Shown in pieces: positions 1-7,425 of a DNA stretch of 13,088 bases. Under the pieces are notes generated by a model. It had not been told where the DNA came from. It saw only the letters and a program-made list of their open reading frames with translations, and made no database searches. This stretch comes from an uncultured Desulfobulbaceae bacterium (GTDB lineage: Bacteria > Desulfobacterota > Desulfobulbia > Desulfobulbales > Desulfobulbaceae), in NCBI GenBank assembly GCA_947260045.1, contig CAMYOP010000041.1:1-13088 (forward strand). Reading direction: 5' to 3'. The stretch's first letter is position 1. Each line of letters begins with the position of its first letter. The position numbers and the translations under genes were made by a program.

Positions 1-406
1 AACCCATGCAGACAAGGGATCAATGTTTAACACTCCTCCCTGTTTCTCTATTTACTGTGTTGGACTTGTTTTAAAGTGGTTAAAAGAACTGGGTGGGCTC
101 TCTGCTATTACCAGAATAAATGAAACAAAGGCAGCCCTTCTCTATGATGCAATTGATGCAACGGACTACTACAGAGGACACGCTGAAAAAAGCTCTCGCT
201 CATTGATGAATATTTCCTTTAACCTGCCCACCCCTGAACTTGAGGCAAAATTTATTGCCGAGGCTGCTCAGATTGGGCTCGACGGCTTGAAAGGCCACCG
301 CTCCATTGGCGGTTGTCGAGCATCCATATACAATGCCTTTCCCCAGGAGGGCGTTGAAAAACTGGTAAGTTTCATGGAGGACTTTGCCCAAAAAAATAAC
401 GGGTGA
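1..406 (+). CDS. serC: Phosphoserine aminotransferase, C-terminal part (5' end outside window)
   Basis: SerC is a PLP-dependent enzyme that makes 3-phosphoserine from 3-phosphohydroxypyruvate and glutamate in serine synthesis, and also acts in pyridoxine synthesis in some bacteria. The frame is open from base 2 and reads THADKGSMFNTPP before the first visible ATG at 23, so that ATG is internal and the gene begins upstream. About 134 residues are visible of a usual ~360. Family signatures are the SMFNTPP segment, the GLVLKWLKELGG helix, and near the end GLKGHRSIGGCRASIYNA, which carries the conserved His-Arg and Arg that bind substrate phosphate and carboxylate in known SerC structures. The PLP-binding lysine lies outside the window. 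The stop TGA (404-406) overlaps the start of the next gene. The identification is by recognition of family motifs and is firm. Confidence 0.93.
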   Translation, partial: THADKGSMFNTPPCFSIYCVGLVLKWLKELGGLSAITRINETKAALLYDAIDATDYYRGHAEKSSRSLMNISFNLPTPELEAKFIAEAAQIGLDGLKGHRSIGGCRASIYNAFPQEGVEKLVSFMEDFAQKNNG

Positions 407-1275
407 TGCAGTACGAAGGCACTATCATTCGGCCCCCCAGTGAGGCGCACTCAATTATCCTGCAAGTTACAGTTGGCTGCTCCCATAACCAGTGCACCTT
501 CTGCGGCGCCTACCGTGATAAAAAATTCCGCATAAAGAGTGATACTGAGATACGAGAAGATATCTCTTTTGCTGCCGACTATTGCCGTCGGCAGCGAACA
601 GTTTTTTTAGCAGACGGCGACGCTCTAGCAATTCCTCACAAAAGGCTTATTTTCATTTTTGGAAATATCAAAAAACATTTGCCATGGGTTCGCCGCATAA
701 GTTTATACGCCAACTGTAAAGATATTCTCCGTACAAAAGAAAATGAACTGTCAGAGTTGAAGGGACTGGGACTCGGCCGCATTTACATGGGACTTGAAAG
801 TGGAGACGATCCCACTCTTACGCTTATCAAAAAAGGTTCTTCCAGTGAAGAGATGATCAGCGCCGCCCATATGGTGAAAAGAGCTGGTATATTTTTATCA
901 GTAACAAGCCTACTTGGTATTGGAGGGGCGCAACGATCTCAGAAACATGCTGAGGCGACAGGCTCTGTCCTAAGTAAAATGGAGCCAGACCAAATTGCAG
1001 TGTTAACTTTAATGATACTTGATAACACACCGCTGGCAGAGCAACTGAAGTCAGATCTATTCACCCTACCAGACAAGCTCTCTCTCCTTCAGGAATTACG
1101 AAAGATCATAGAACATATAAATGTAAAAAAAGCCCAATTCCAGGCAAATCATGCTTCAAATTATCTGGCCTTAAATGGCAGACTGCCTAGAGACAAGTCT
1201 GATTTTCTCTCTCTCGTTGACCAGGCTCTTGTCGGCACAACCTCACTCAAGCCTGAAAGTTTGAGGTCCCTATAA
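406..1275 (+). CDS. Radical SAM protein of unknown function (COG1032-like)
   Basis: This is a 289-residue radical SAM enzyme of unknown substrate. From the ATG at 406 the cluster-binding motif is GCSHNQCTFCG, with Cys25, Cys30 and Cys33, a CX4CX2C spacing instead of the usual CX3CX2C. The opening YEGTIIRPPSEAHS, the FRIKS segment and the later LADGDAL stretch are typical of a widespread group annotated only as radical SAM protein. GLESGDD around residues 130-136 fits the SAM-binding half-barrel. No B12-binding domain or C-terminal TRAM domain is seen, and the rest of the protein is a plain partial TIM barrel plus a short helical tail. The start is either GTG 403 or ATG 406. I prefer ATG because it overlaps the serC stop by one base (TGATG), which suggests translational coupling. 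Related proteins are sometimes mislabelled as coproporphyrinogen oxidase, and nothing here supports that role. Confidence 0.85.
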   Translation: MQYEGTIIRPPSEAHSIILQVTVGCSHNQCTFCGAYRDKKFRIKSDTEIREDISFAADYCRRQRTVFLADGDALAIPHKRLIFIFGNIKKHLPWVRRISLYANCKDILRTKENELSELKGLGLGRIYMGLESGDDPTLTLIKKGSSSEEMISAAHMVKRAGIFLSVTSLLGIGGAQRSQKHAEATGSVLSKMEPDQIAVLTLMILDNTPLAEQLKSDLFTLPDKLSLLQELRKIIEHINVKKAQFQANHASNYLALNGRLPRDKSDFLSLVDQALVGTTSLKPESLRSL

Positions 1276-1337
1276 GGAAATCATAAGTAAAACAAATCAT
1301 CCAAAGCCAATTTATTGCGAGTTTTGAGCCAATACGA

Positions 1338-2417
1338 ATGGATACAGATACAAAAAAAGATAGAAATACCAAGTTAGTTGACCTGAAAAATCTTGATCAA
1401 CAACAGCTTATTCAATTTGTCGAATCACTGGGCCAGCCTTCATTTCGAGGACGCCAGATTTTATCATGGTTGTACAAACCGGGCATAACTGACTTTTCCC
1501 AGATGACTGATCTGGCCAAAGAATTCAGAGCTGCTCTCAACAAACATGCTTTCATCAGCCGCTTTGAAAACCCGTTATGCGAAACGTCTCAGGATGGTTC
1601 GGTTAAATTTGCCTTCAAGCTTGACGACAACAAAATTATTGAATCGGTTCTCATACCAGAAGAAGATCGTAACACTTTATGTGTTTCTTCCCAGGTAGGC
1701 TGTGCAATGGGATGCCAATTTTGCCTGACAGGTGACATGGGTTTTCTGAGAAACCTCAACTCAGCAGAAATAGTCAACCAGGTTTGTGCTGTTCGTGACT
1801 GGATGCTTGAACACAACAAAGGTTCCCTTACAAATATTGTTTTCATGGGAATGGGTGAACCTCTTGCGAACCTGGACAATCTTCTCACTGCTCTCTCAAT
1901 TCTAACAGAGCAAAGGGCCTGTAATTTTGCCAGTCGCAGAGTTACTGTTTCAACCTGTGGCCTTGTCCCACAAATGCTGGAGCTTGGAAGCAAAACTGAT
2001 GTCAACCTTGCTGTATCCCTTCATGCAACAGATGATGAAACTCGCAGCAGCCTCATGCCGATTAATAATAAGTATCCTCTGGAAACACTGCTGGAGTCCT
2101 GCCGAACTTTTCCAATGAAAAGAAGACAGCGCGTCATGTTTGAATACACACTGCTGGAAGGCATCAATGATTCCGAAAAGAATGCCCTGGAACTTGCAAA
2201 AATTCTAAGTGACATCCCCTGTAAAATAAATCTATTGGCTATGAACAGCTCCAGTGAGAGCCCTTTTCGAAGCCCAAAACGTAACGTAATTCTCAAATTT
2301 CAAAAGATTCTGCGAAACAAAGACTACACTGTTTTCATACGGCAAAGCCGAGGTGCAGATATTTCGGCGGCATGCGGACAACTGGCGACAAAGCTACATA
2401 AAGATAAAGACTTTTAG
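1338..2417 (+). CDS. rlmN: 23S rRNA (adenine-2503-C2)-methyltransferase / tRNA m2A37 methyltransferase RlmN
   Basis: RlmN is a radical SAM enzyme that methylates C2 of A2503 in 23S rRNA and of A37 in some tRNAs, by a ping-pong mechanism using a methyl-cysteine. The 359-residue length is normal. The residues needed are all present: the cluster motif CAMGCQFC with Cys122, Cys126 and Cys129; the upstream Cys115 in LCVSSQVGC (equivalent to E. coli Cys118, which attacks the RNA adduct); and Cys346 in ADISAACGQL (equivalent to E. coli Cys355, the methyl carrier). GMGEPLAN, AVSLHA and MPINNKYPLETL are further family hallmarks. An N-terminal RNA-binding helical domain spans about residues 15-100. The start at ATG 1338 has only a weak Shine-Dalgarno match. 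It lies 62 bases after the radical SAM gene on the same strand and may be cotranscribed. The paralogue Cfr is unlikely because the sequence follows RlmN throughout. Confidence 0.96.
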   Translation: MDTDTKKDRNTKLVDLKNLDQQQLIQFVESLGQPSFRGRQILSWLYKPGITDFSQMTDLAKEFRAALNKHAFISRFENPLCETSQDGSVKFAFKLDDNKIIESVLIPEEDRNTLCVSSQVGCAMGCQFCLTGDMGFLRNLNSAEIVNQVCAVRDWMLEHNKGSLTNIVFMGMGEPLANLDNLLTALSILTEQRACNFASRRVTVSTCGLVPQMLELGSKTDVNLAVSLHATDDETRSSLMPINNKYPLETLLESCRTFPMKRRQRVMFEYTLLEGINDSEKNALELAKILSDIPCKINLLAMNSSSESPFRSPKRNVILKFQKILRNKDYTVFIRQSRGADISAACGQLATKLHKDKDF

Positions 2418-2467
2418 GCTTGCATCTATAGGAGAGTAGAGTCAGTTTAACACTCTGTAAAAAAGGC

Positions 2468-3454
2468 TTATCTGTCTATAAGAACGCCCTCGTTTCGCAA
2501 AAAATTATTCCGCCATGAGGAGAGCTGCAGTTTGAAGTATTTTTCAAGCCCAAGTGCGTATATAACCTCCCACACACAATGAACAACACCCTTTACCACC
2601 TCAAAAGAGTTGGTGGAATCACTTATATACACCGCGCCGTTGGTAAATTTAAACTGCCCCTGGAAAGGGTCAAGAAAAGGAAATCTACCAGTATTTGCTA
2701 TAAAACTCTGGCGAAGCAGCAATACAGGGTCTTTATTGAGTTTTTTGTAAAGTACTTTGGTGTAAATTATTAAAAATTCCTCAAGACCAAGAACGAGCTG
2801 GGCATCATACTCGTCATCGTAATCCTCAACTTCAAATATTTCCTCGGCTAATAAGCTGATTGGAGGACTGTCCAAAAAGCGTGAAACCGCATAGGTAGCT
2901 TCTTTTTTTTCTATTTTCTTTAAGAGCTCCTCCAAATTTTTGTTGGAGGTATTTAATCCACCCTGCCCCCAGAAGTAGGACCCTCCTATTTTATTTCCAC
3001 TTCGGTAAAAAACTACAGCCCCCTCACTGCTGTCTTCAAACTGAACTTCAACAAAACCGGAAAATTTCATTTTTTGAAATCTGTTAAGGATTTCAAAAAG
3101 GGAGATCTCGCTGGACCGCAGTAATTTTTTTGCTCGTTTAAATGAATCCAGATGACTCCAGAAGTAGATAGCATTGGCATCAAGCTGAAAGACTTTTACA
3201 ATAAAGCTTGATTTTCGCAAAATCGCTAATAGAGGCTCAAGTGTAGGTGATGCCTGGGCATGCTCACCGTTTTCCTGTAAAATTCCGCCAATTATTTCCT
3301 GTTCATTAAAGTAGATAAGGATTTCCTGTGCGCTTGATTTGCAATATATACAACCCGCACCGATCTCACCTTGGAGATGCTGGGTGAACTTATCGATATC
3401 AAGATAATAGGAATTCAGATTTTCTAAAAACGGTACTTCTCTTGGCAGCAACAT
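2468..3454 (-). CDS. Hypothetical protein with a probable internal duplication (DUF4388/PATAN-like)
   Basis: I do not recognise a named family with certainty. The 328-residue protein has no signal peptide and no membrane segment, so it is probably cytoplasmic. Two stretches share a pattern: residues ~28-60 (GAGCIYC...SAQEILIYF...IIGG) and ~131-165 (FSGFVEV...SSEGAVVFY...KIGG). Both run Gly, alternating hydrophobic strand, Ser-x-Glu, a hydrophobic strand ending in an aromatic, then Ile-Gly-Gly. This recalls the DUF4388/PATAN domain found in bacterial signalling proteins, in which a beta-rich unit is followed by a helical segment. The C-terminal ~100 residues are helical, with an RFPFLDPFQGQFKF segment that looks conserved. 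A CIYC pair sits at residues 35-38. The ATG at 3454 is preceded by AAGGG about ten bases upstream. It follows the sensor-like gene by 75 bases, and a candidate promoter lies in that gap. Its role, perhaps signalling, is an inference. Confidence 0.7.
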   Translation of the reverse strand: MLLPREVPFLENLNSYYLDIDKFTQHLQGEIGAGCIYCKSSAQEILIYFNEQEIIGGILQENGEHAQASPTLEPLLAILRKSSFIVKVFQLDANAIYFWSHLDSFKRAKKLLRSSEISLFEILNRFQKMKFSGFVEVQFEDSSEGAVVFYRSGNKIGGSYFWGQGGLNTSNKNLEELLKKIEKKEATYAVSRFLDSPPISLLAEEIFEVEDYDDEYDAQLVLGLEEFLIIYTKVLYKKLNKDPVLLLRQSFIANTGRFPFLDPFQGQFKFTNGAVYISDSTNSFEVVKGVVHCVWEVIYALGLEKYFKLQLSSWRNNFLRNEGVLIDR

Positions 3455-3500
3455 GAAAAAATACCCTTGAACAGCCTCAGCCTATATATGATTTCTTTAT

Positions 3501-3528
3501 ATTATAGTTGAATAGTTAACGTGTTTAA
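3501..3528 (-). promoter_or_regulatory. Candidate sigma-70-type promoter for the 328-residue protein gene
   Basis: Read on the minus strand, TTAAAC (3528-3523) and a perfect TATAAT (3506-3501) are separated by 16 bases. The -35 match is poor and the -10 match is exact. Transcription would start near 3494, giving a leader of about 40 bases. It lies at the end of the upstream sensor-like gene, so the second gene could be expressed alone as well as by read-through. Confidence 0.4.
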
Positions 3529-3529
3529 T

Positions 3530-4564
3530 TCATTTTTTGGAATGCAGCCTGCCAATTGCGTTTTTTATTGATGCTTGCATTCGTTCAATTGATCTAGCCA
3601 GTGCCTTTACCTCACTTGGTCCTTTTGTCTCAATGTGTAAATCCAGCTCACCTAAACTTATCCGTTCCACAACTTCAGCCAAGGTCTTTAACGGTCTTGA
3701 AATATAACCAGCAATCAAAAGAAATACGAAAAATCCACCCAACCAGACAAAACCAATAATACCCAGAGAAAATGGTGAAAAAATGGCATCTTTAATTTTT
3801 TGTTCCACATCAGCAAGAAAAATTCCGAGATGTATTTCTCCTCCTTCCTTTTCGATAGCTATCGCCTTATCCAAAATCAACTGATTTCCTATCAGTAATC
3901 TTGCATCCCGCTCTTTCTCTATACCATACACCATATTTTTCCGGATAAGAGTCATTGGGAACCCGTCACTCTTTACCCTGGCGGCAAACTCTGGAGAAAA
4001 TCTGTCCACATCACTAAAAAAACCAGCCACAATATTTCCGTCCTTATCCACTGCAGCCGCATACGCCACACCAGGCAAAGATGTCAAAAGTTCTGTCTGT
4101 TTCTTTACCTCCAGAAAATATCGAGACTGCAAAGGTTCCTGAACATTATTTTTAAAAGATGCAGCAATGGCTCCTGAACGTAAATCTACCTGTTCGTACA
4201 GCAAATCAGGTATGTATTTTATATAGAGAAAATAGAGAGAACAGTTGGTTACAATAAAACCAACAAAAAGGGCCACGAGCAAATAAATACCTATTGAGAG
4301 TCCGCCTTTCTCTTTTTTTTCTTCCAAGGTAAAGGAAGGAGCGATTATGTCCCTGGCGACAAGATCATCATCAATGGGTGGGGTAGATTTGTCTTTGTCT
4401 TTCTCCTGCTTCTGCTTCTGCTTCTGCTTCTGCTCTGACTGCTCGATTTTATTGATTACTATCTGGTGTCCACAGTTTTTGCATTTAAAATAAGCCTTTT
4501 CTCCTTTAATTTTTGACTCATTTATATCGTATTTTCTTGCGCAATCTTCGCAAATAACCAGCAT
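3530..4564 (-). CDS. Membrane protein: MJ0042-type zinc ribbon, extracytoplasmic sensor region, HAMP domain, no output domain
   Basis: The 344-residue protein has this order: a zinc ribbon of the MJ0042 type (Cys5, Cys8, Cys28, Cys31); a Gln/Lys-rich then Asp/Lys-rich linker at residues 41-59; TM1 at about 90-115; an extracytoplasmic region at about 120-262 containing GVAYAAAVDKDGNIVAG, which resembles a Cache/PAS-like fold; TM2 at about 265-287; and a HAMP domain at about 285-335 (SRPLKTLAEVVERISLGELD). The protein stops nine residues later with no kinase, cyclase or methyl-accepting output. It would pass an external or redox signal to a partner protein; this is inference from domain order. 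A TTG at 4570 in frame is possible, but I prefer ATG 4562-4564 because AGAGGG lies seven bases before it. It is followed by the 328-residue gene on the same strand, a possible partner. The linker is encoded by a hexanucleotide repeat. Confidence 0.82.
   Translation of the reverse strand: MLVICEDCARKYDINESKIKGEKAYFKCKNCGHQIVINKIEQSEQKQKQKQKQEKDKDKSTPPIDDDLVARDIIAPSFTLEEKKEKGGLSIGIYLLVALFVGFIVTNCSLYFLYIKYIPDLLYEQVDLRSGAIAASFKNNVQEPLQSRYFLEVKKQTELLTSLPGVAYAAAVDKDGNIVAGFFSDVDRFSPEFAARVKSDGFPMTLIRKNMVYGIEKERDARLLIGNQLILDKAIAIEKEGGEIHLGIFLADVEQKIKDAIFSPFSLGIIGFVWLGGFFVFLLIAGYISRPLKTLAEVVERISLGELDLHIETKGPSEVKALARSIERMQASIKNAIGRLHSKK
4406..4434. repeat. CTGCTT hexanucleotide tandem repeat inside a coding region
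   Basis: Nearly five head-to-tail copies of CTGCTT (plus strand) encode a Lys-Gln dipeptide run in the linker between zinc ribbon and TM1 of the minus-strand membrane protein. The unit is a multiple of three, so gain or loss of a copy would change linker length without breaking the frame. The neighbouring codons continue as a Lys-Asp run. Confidence 0.85.
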
Positions 4565-4570
4565 AAACAA

Positions 4571-4827
4571 TCCCTCTAAATAAACCCGGAAACTGCTCTA
4601 TACATATAAAGCAATATATTACATTTTATAATAATTCTTAGGACCTAGGAAGACAACAATGATAAGTGGGTATATATTGCACTATCATGATGTTCATTGT
4701 ATTTAGCATGCCTGATCCAAATATTCCAGCAAGATGCATCAAGCATGCGTGATAATTATGTTTACAAATAATAAGTATCGGAGAGTCAGATTTTTTTTAC
4801 CATCTACCAATTCATATAAAACCGACA
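4571..4827. other. Intergenic region between kor operon end and the sensor-like gene start
   Basis: This 257-base spacer separates two minus-strand units. Its left part holds the candidate promoter described separately. The right part (4684-4753) holds short palindromes: ATCATGAT (4684-4691), GCATGC (inside 4705-4716 and 4742-4753) and GATGCATC (4733-4740). Two near-identical 12-base words, AGCATGCCTGAT at 4705 and AGCATGCGTGAT at 4742, sit 37 bases apart in direct orientation. No hairpin with a T-run that would end the kor transcript was found. A plus-strand open frame starting at 4734 has no recognisable protein content and runs into korC antisense. Confidence 0.6.
4628..4656 (-). promoter_or_regulatory. 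Candidate sigma-70-type promoter for the zinc-ribbon/HAMP gene
   Basis: On the minus strand TTGTCT (4656-4651) and TATTAT (4633-4628) are separated by 17 bases, with four of six and five of six consensus matches. The predicted start near 4621 gives a leader of about 57 bases to the ATG at 4564. The palindrome CCTAGG lies in the spacer. Support is by motif only. Confidence 0.45.
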
Positions 4828-5433
4828 TTACAACTCTTCATCATCGCTCATTAACTCACGAGGCAGACTCTGCAGGTTCACCTTACCTGCTTCTTCTATA
4901 CCACGTTGCAAGGCAAGCTTATTCATGTCATGAGTTCCTACCGGAACTCTTTCAAGCAATGTTTTCTCCAAATTCTCAAGAGATACCTGCCCAGACAGTG
5001 CGCCCACGGCACCAAGAGCCACCATATTTGCCACCATTTCCCGGCCAATTTCTTCCCTGGCTATTTCGGTGAAAGGTATGGCAACGACCCTGCTTGTCGG
5101 ATATTGCTCAACAAGATTTGAGTCAGCTACAAGCAGTCCATTTGGTTTCAAATCAAAAAAATAAGCATCGCATGCAGCTTGATTCATCGCGAGTAACATG
5201 TCGATATCAAGAGCTTTTGGATAATCAATAGGCCCATTACTGACGACAACTTCTGCTTTACTTTTACCGCCTCTTGCCTCTGGTCCATAACTCTGGGTTT
5301 GACATACAAATTTGCCATCATACACCCCAACAGCCTGGGCAAAAATGACAGCAGCAGTAATCAATCCCTGACCACCTGAACCGCTGAAACGAATTTCATA
5401 ACGTTGAAATTTAGTTTTCTTTATCTTTTCCAC
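4828..5433 (-). CDS. korC: 2-oxoacid:ferredoxin oxidoreductase, gamma subunit (KorC)
   Basis: This is the ~200-residue gamma subunit of a CoA-dependent 2-oxoacid:ferredoxin oxidoreductase. It carries the hallmark RFSGSGGQGL near the N terminus, then CQTQSYGPEARGGKSKAEV and NMVALGAVGAL, all typical of the PorG/KorC family that helps bind CoA and complete the complex. The longest frame starts at GTG 5439, which overlaps the korB stop as GTGA. I prefer the next in-frame GTG at 5433 because the Shine-Dalgarno AGGAG sits directly against the first GTG but five bases before the second. It is the last gene of the korDABC unit, two bases after korB. Assignment to 2-oxoglutarate rather than pyruvate or branched-chain substrates rests on similarity of the alpha and beta subunits. 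Confidence 0.88.
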   Translation of the reverse strand: MEKIKKTKFQRYEIRFSGSGGQGLITAAVIFAQAVGVYDGKFVCQTQSYGPEARGGKSKAEVVVSNGPIDYPKALDIDMLLAMNQAACDAYFFDLKPNGLLVADSNLVEQYPTSRVVAIPFTEIAREEIGREMVANMVALGAVGALSGQVSLENLEKTLLERVPVGTHDMNKLALQRGIEEAGKVNLQSLPRELMSDDEEL

Positions 5434-5435
5434 TT

Positions 5436-6272
5436 TCACTCCTGCTCTTTTTTTGCTCGCTCACGAACCTTTTGATATTCAACAGTGGAAATTGGCATTT
5501 CTCGATCAGTCAACACCCCTATGGTTGTTTTGCCTTCAAGTTCTTCAGCAGTCATCTTGGCCGCACGGTTCACAGTCACACAATTGTCCTTAAAACCGTT
5601 CAACATGTCAACGGCATTGCCAAGTTTGTTTTTCCGCCCATATTGTACATGGCAGTTTGAGATAACTTCGACGACGGCAAAACCTCTTTTTAAAATAGCC
5701 TGCTCTATGAGTCGACTCATAAGTTCACCATGATAGACGGTGGCTCTTGCTGCAAAGGAGGCCCCTGCTGTAACGACCAACTCAGCTATAGAAAAAGCAT
5801 GCTCTATATGCCCATAGGTAGAGGTGGCGGAAATAGAACCAAATGGTGTTGTAGGCGAGTATTGCCCGCCAGTCATTCCATAAATAGAGTTATTTATTAT
5901 AATTGCAGTCAAATTCAAATTTCTGCGCGCAGCATGAATAAGGTGATTGCCGCCAATGGCAGTTGCATCACCATCACCCATAATGGCAATTACATTGAGA
6001 GAAGGCTTGGCAAGCTTCACCCCTGTAGCAAAAGTCAAAGCCCGCCCATGGGTAGTATGCAAGGTATTAAAATCAAGATATGTTGGCATCCTTCCGGAAC
6101 AACCAATTCCTGAGGCGAGCACTACTTCGTCTTTTTCCAAACCCAGTCTGGAAATAGCCCGTAGAAGCCCTCCCATGACAATACCATTGCCGCAGCCTGG
6201 ACACCACACATGGGGAAAGCTTTTGTCATAGCGTAGATATCTATGCCGTAACTCCTGCGCTGAAATTACCAT
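5436..6272 (-). CDS. korB: 2-oxoacid:ferredoxin oxidoreductase, beta subunit, TPP-binding (KorB)
   Basis: This catalytic beta subunit of 278 residues binds thiamine diphosphate and one 4Fe-4S cluster. The TPP motif is GDGD at residues 99-102, with NN at 127-128. Four cysteines expected to hold the cluster are Cys24 and Cys27 (WCPGCGNG), Cys58 (GIGCSG) and Cys207 (NCHVQYGRKN). The last motif resembles KorB proteins, in which this cysteine is followed by a FGRRN-like stretch. The reaction is 2-oxoacid + CoA + oxidised ferredoxin to acyl-CoA + CO2 + reduced ferredoxin, and it is reversible. The ATG at 6272 has AGGA five bases upstream. The gene starts 13 bases after korA. The substrate is probably 2-oxoglutarate, by family resemblance. 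A 3-methyl-2-oxobutanoate (Vor) role is the main alternative. Confidence 0.92.
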   Translation of the reverse strand: MVISAQELRHRYLRYDKSFPHVWCPGCGNGIVMGGLLRAISRLGLEKDEVVLASGIGCSGRMPTYLDFNTLHTTHGRALTFATGVKLAKPSLNVIAIMGDGDATAIGGNHLIHAARRNLNLTAIIINNSIYGMTGGQYSPTTPFGSISATSTYGHIEHAFSIAELVVTAGASFAARATVYHGELMSRLIEQAILKRGFAVVEVISNCHVQYGRKNKLGNAVDMLNGFKDNCVTVNRAAKMTAEELEGKTTIGVLTDREMPISTVEYQKVRERAKKEQE

Positions 6273-6285
6273 ATCGATCCTGTGG

Positions 6286-7425
6286 TTACATTTTGATCAA
6301 TTCTTCGTATATTTCAGATGGCGTAATAAACTGACCATCAACTCTATTATATTTTACGACTCGGCATGCTGTCTGGTTGACTCTTTGGACCTCTCGACTG
6401 ATCTGGCCAAGATTCATTTCAGGTACAAGGATGGCCCGACAGCCTTTCAAAAGTGGCACCACCTGACTTCGAGGAAAAGGAAAAAGGGTGATCAACTGCA
6501 AAAGACCTGCCTTAACCCCATGGTCTCGGGCATCCTCAACCGCGCTTTTCGCTGAACGCGAAACTGACCCATAGGCAATAACAGCCACTTCAGCATCTTC
6601 TAGTAAATACCCCTGGGTCATCATTATCTCGTGAAAACCAAGAGTAATTTTTCTAGTCAGACGCCTGACAAAAGCATCAACTTCTCTACTATTTTGAGTT
6701 GGATAACCCTTTTCATCATGAATCAAACCCGTCACATGATGTCTATATCCATCTCCAAAGGCTACCATTGATGGTACACCCCGATTGTCACCTGCATAGG
6801 GTTTGTACCACTCAGGCGGTACGCTTGGTTTTATACGATCTATCACTTTTATATCTTCCTGGGCAGGAAGAGAGACACACTCTCTGGTATGGGCGACGAC
6901 TTCATCTGAAAGAATAATAACCGGAACTCTGTACTTTTCTGCGATATTAAAGGCAGTAACAGTTATAGAAAAACAATCCATGACAGAAGACACAGCCAGG
7001 ACCACAACAGGATGATCGCCATGGGTACCCCATCTGGCCATCTGAACATCTCCCTGGGATGGGCTGGTCGGCAGGCCAGTTGAAGGGCCTCCCCGCATGA
7101 CATTGACAATAACTATGGGAACTTCTGCAACACAGGCAAAGCCTAAATTCTCCATCATCAATGAAAAACCAGGACCACTTGTGGCAGTGAGAGATTTTAC
7201 TCCGGCAAGAGAAGCACCGATAATTGCGCCAATGCTGGCAATTTCATCTTCCATCTGGATAAAGGTTCCATCCACCCCTGGAAGCAAAACAGAGAGTAAT
7301 TCGGATATTTCCGATGCCGGCGTAATGGGATATCCTGCAAACAAACGGCAGCCGGCAGCTAGCGCTCCGTGGGCAATAGCCTCATTTCCCTGGAGCAACT
7401 GACGAGCTGTTTTCTGTTCAAACAT
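6286..7425 (-). CDS. korA: 2-oxoacid:ferredoxin oxidoreductase, alpha subunit (KorA)
   Basis: The 379-residue alpha subunit contains the pyrimidine-binding half of the TPP site and the C-terminal transketolase-like domain. Signatures in order are GNEAIAHGALAAGC and FAGYPITPASEI near the N terminus, QMEDEIASIGAIIGAS, TATSGPGFSLM, the RGGPSTGLPTSPSQGD loop, ARWGTHGDHP, and FNIAEKYRVPVIILSDEVV. The gamma domain is not fused at the N terminus, unlike some archaeal and mycobacterial homologues, matching the separate korC. AGGAGG lies seven bases before the ATG, inside the end of korD, and the two genes overlap by eight bases. This supports translational coupling of the whole unit. The overall pattern fits KorA better than PorA. 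Confidence 0.93.
   Translation of the reverse strand: MFEQKTARQLLQGNEAIAHGALAAGCRLFAGYPITPASEISELLSVLLPGVDGTFIQMEDEIASIGAIIGASLAGVKSLTATSGPGFSLMMENLGFACVAEVPIVIVNVMRGGPSTGLPTSPSQGDVQMARWGTHGDHPVVVLAVSSVMDCFSITVTAFNIAEKYRVPVIILSDEVVAHTRECVSLPAQEDIKVIDRIKPSVPPEWYKPYAGDNRGVPSMVAFGDGYRHHVTGLIHDEKGYPTQNSREVDAFVRRLTRKITLGFHEIMMTQGYLLEDAEVAVIAYGSVSRSAKSAVEDARDHGVKAGLLQLITLFPFPRSQVVPLLKGCRAILVPEMNLGQISREVQRVNQTACRVVKYNRVDGQFITPSEIYEELIKM

Noticed and set aside
1589..2005. Minus-strand open frame of 138 codons inside rlmN
   Set aside because: It is antisense to a well-conserved rlmN with all catalytic residues, and its translation resembles no protein.
2438..2456. Hairpin AGAGT/ACTCT between convergent rlmN and the 328-residue gene
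   Set aside because: Only five base pairs, and on neither strand is it followed by a T-run: A bases follow on the plus strand, and on the minus strand the T-run precedes the stem.
4734..5072. Plus-strand open frame of 112 codons
   Set aside because: It lies largely antisense to korC and its protein has no family-like pattern, so it is a shadow frame.
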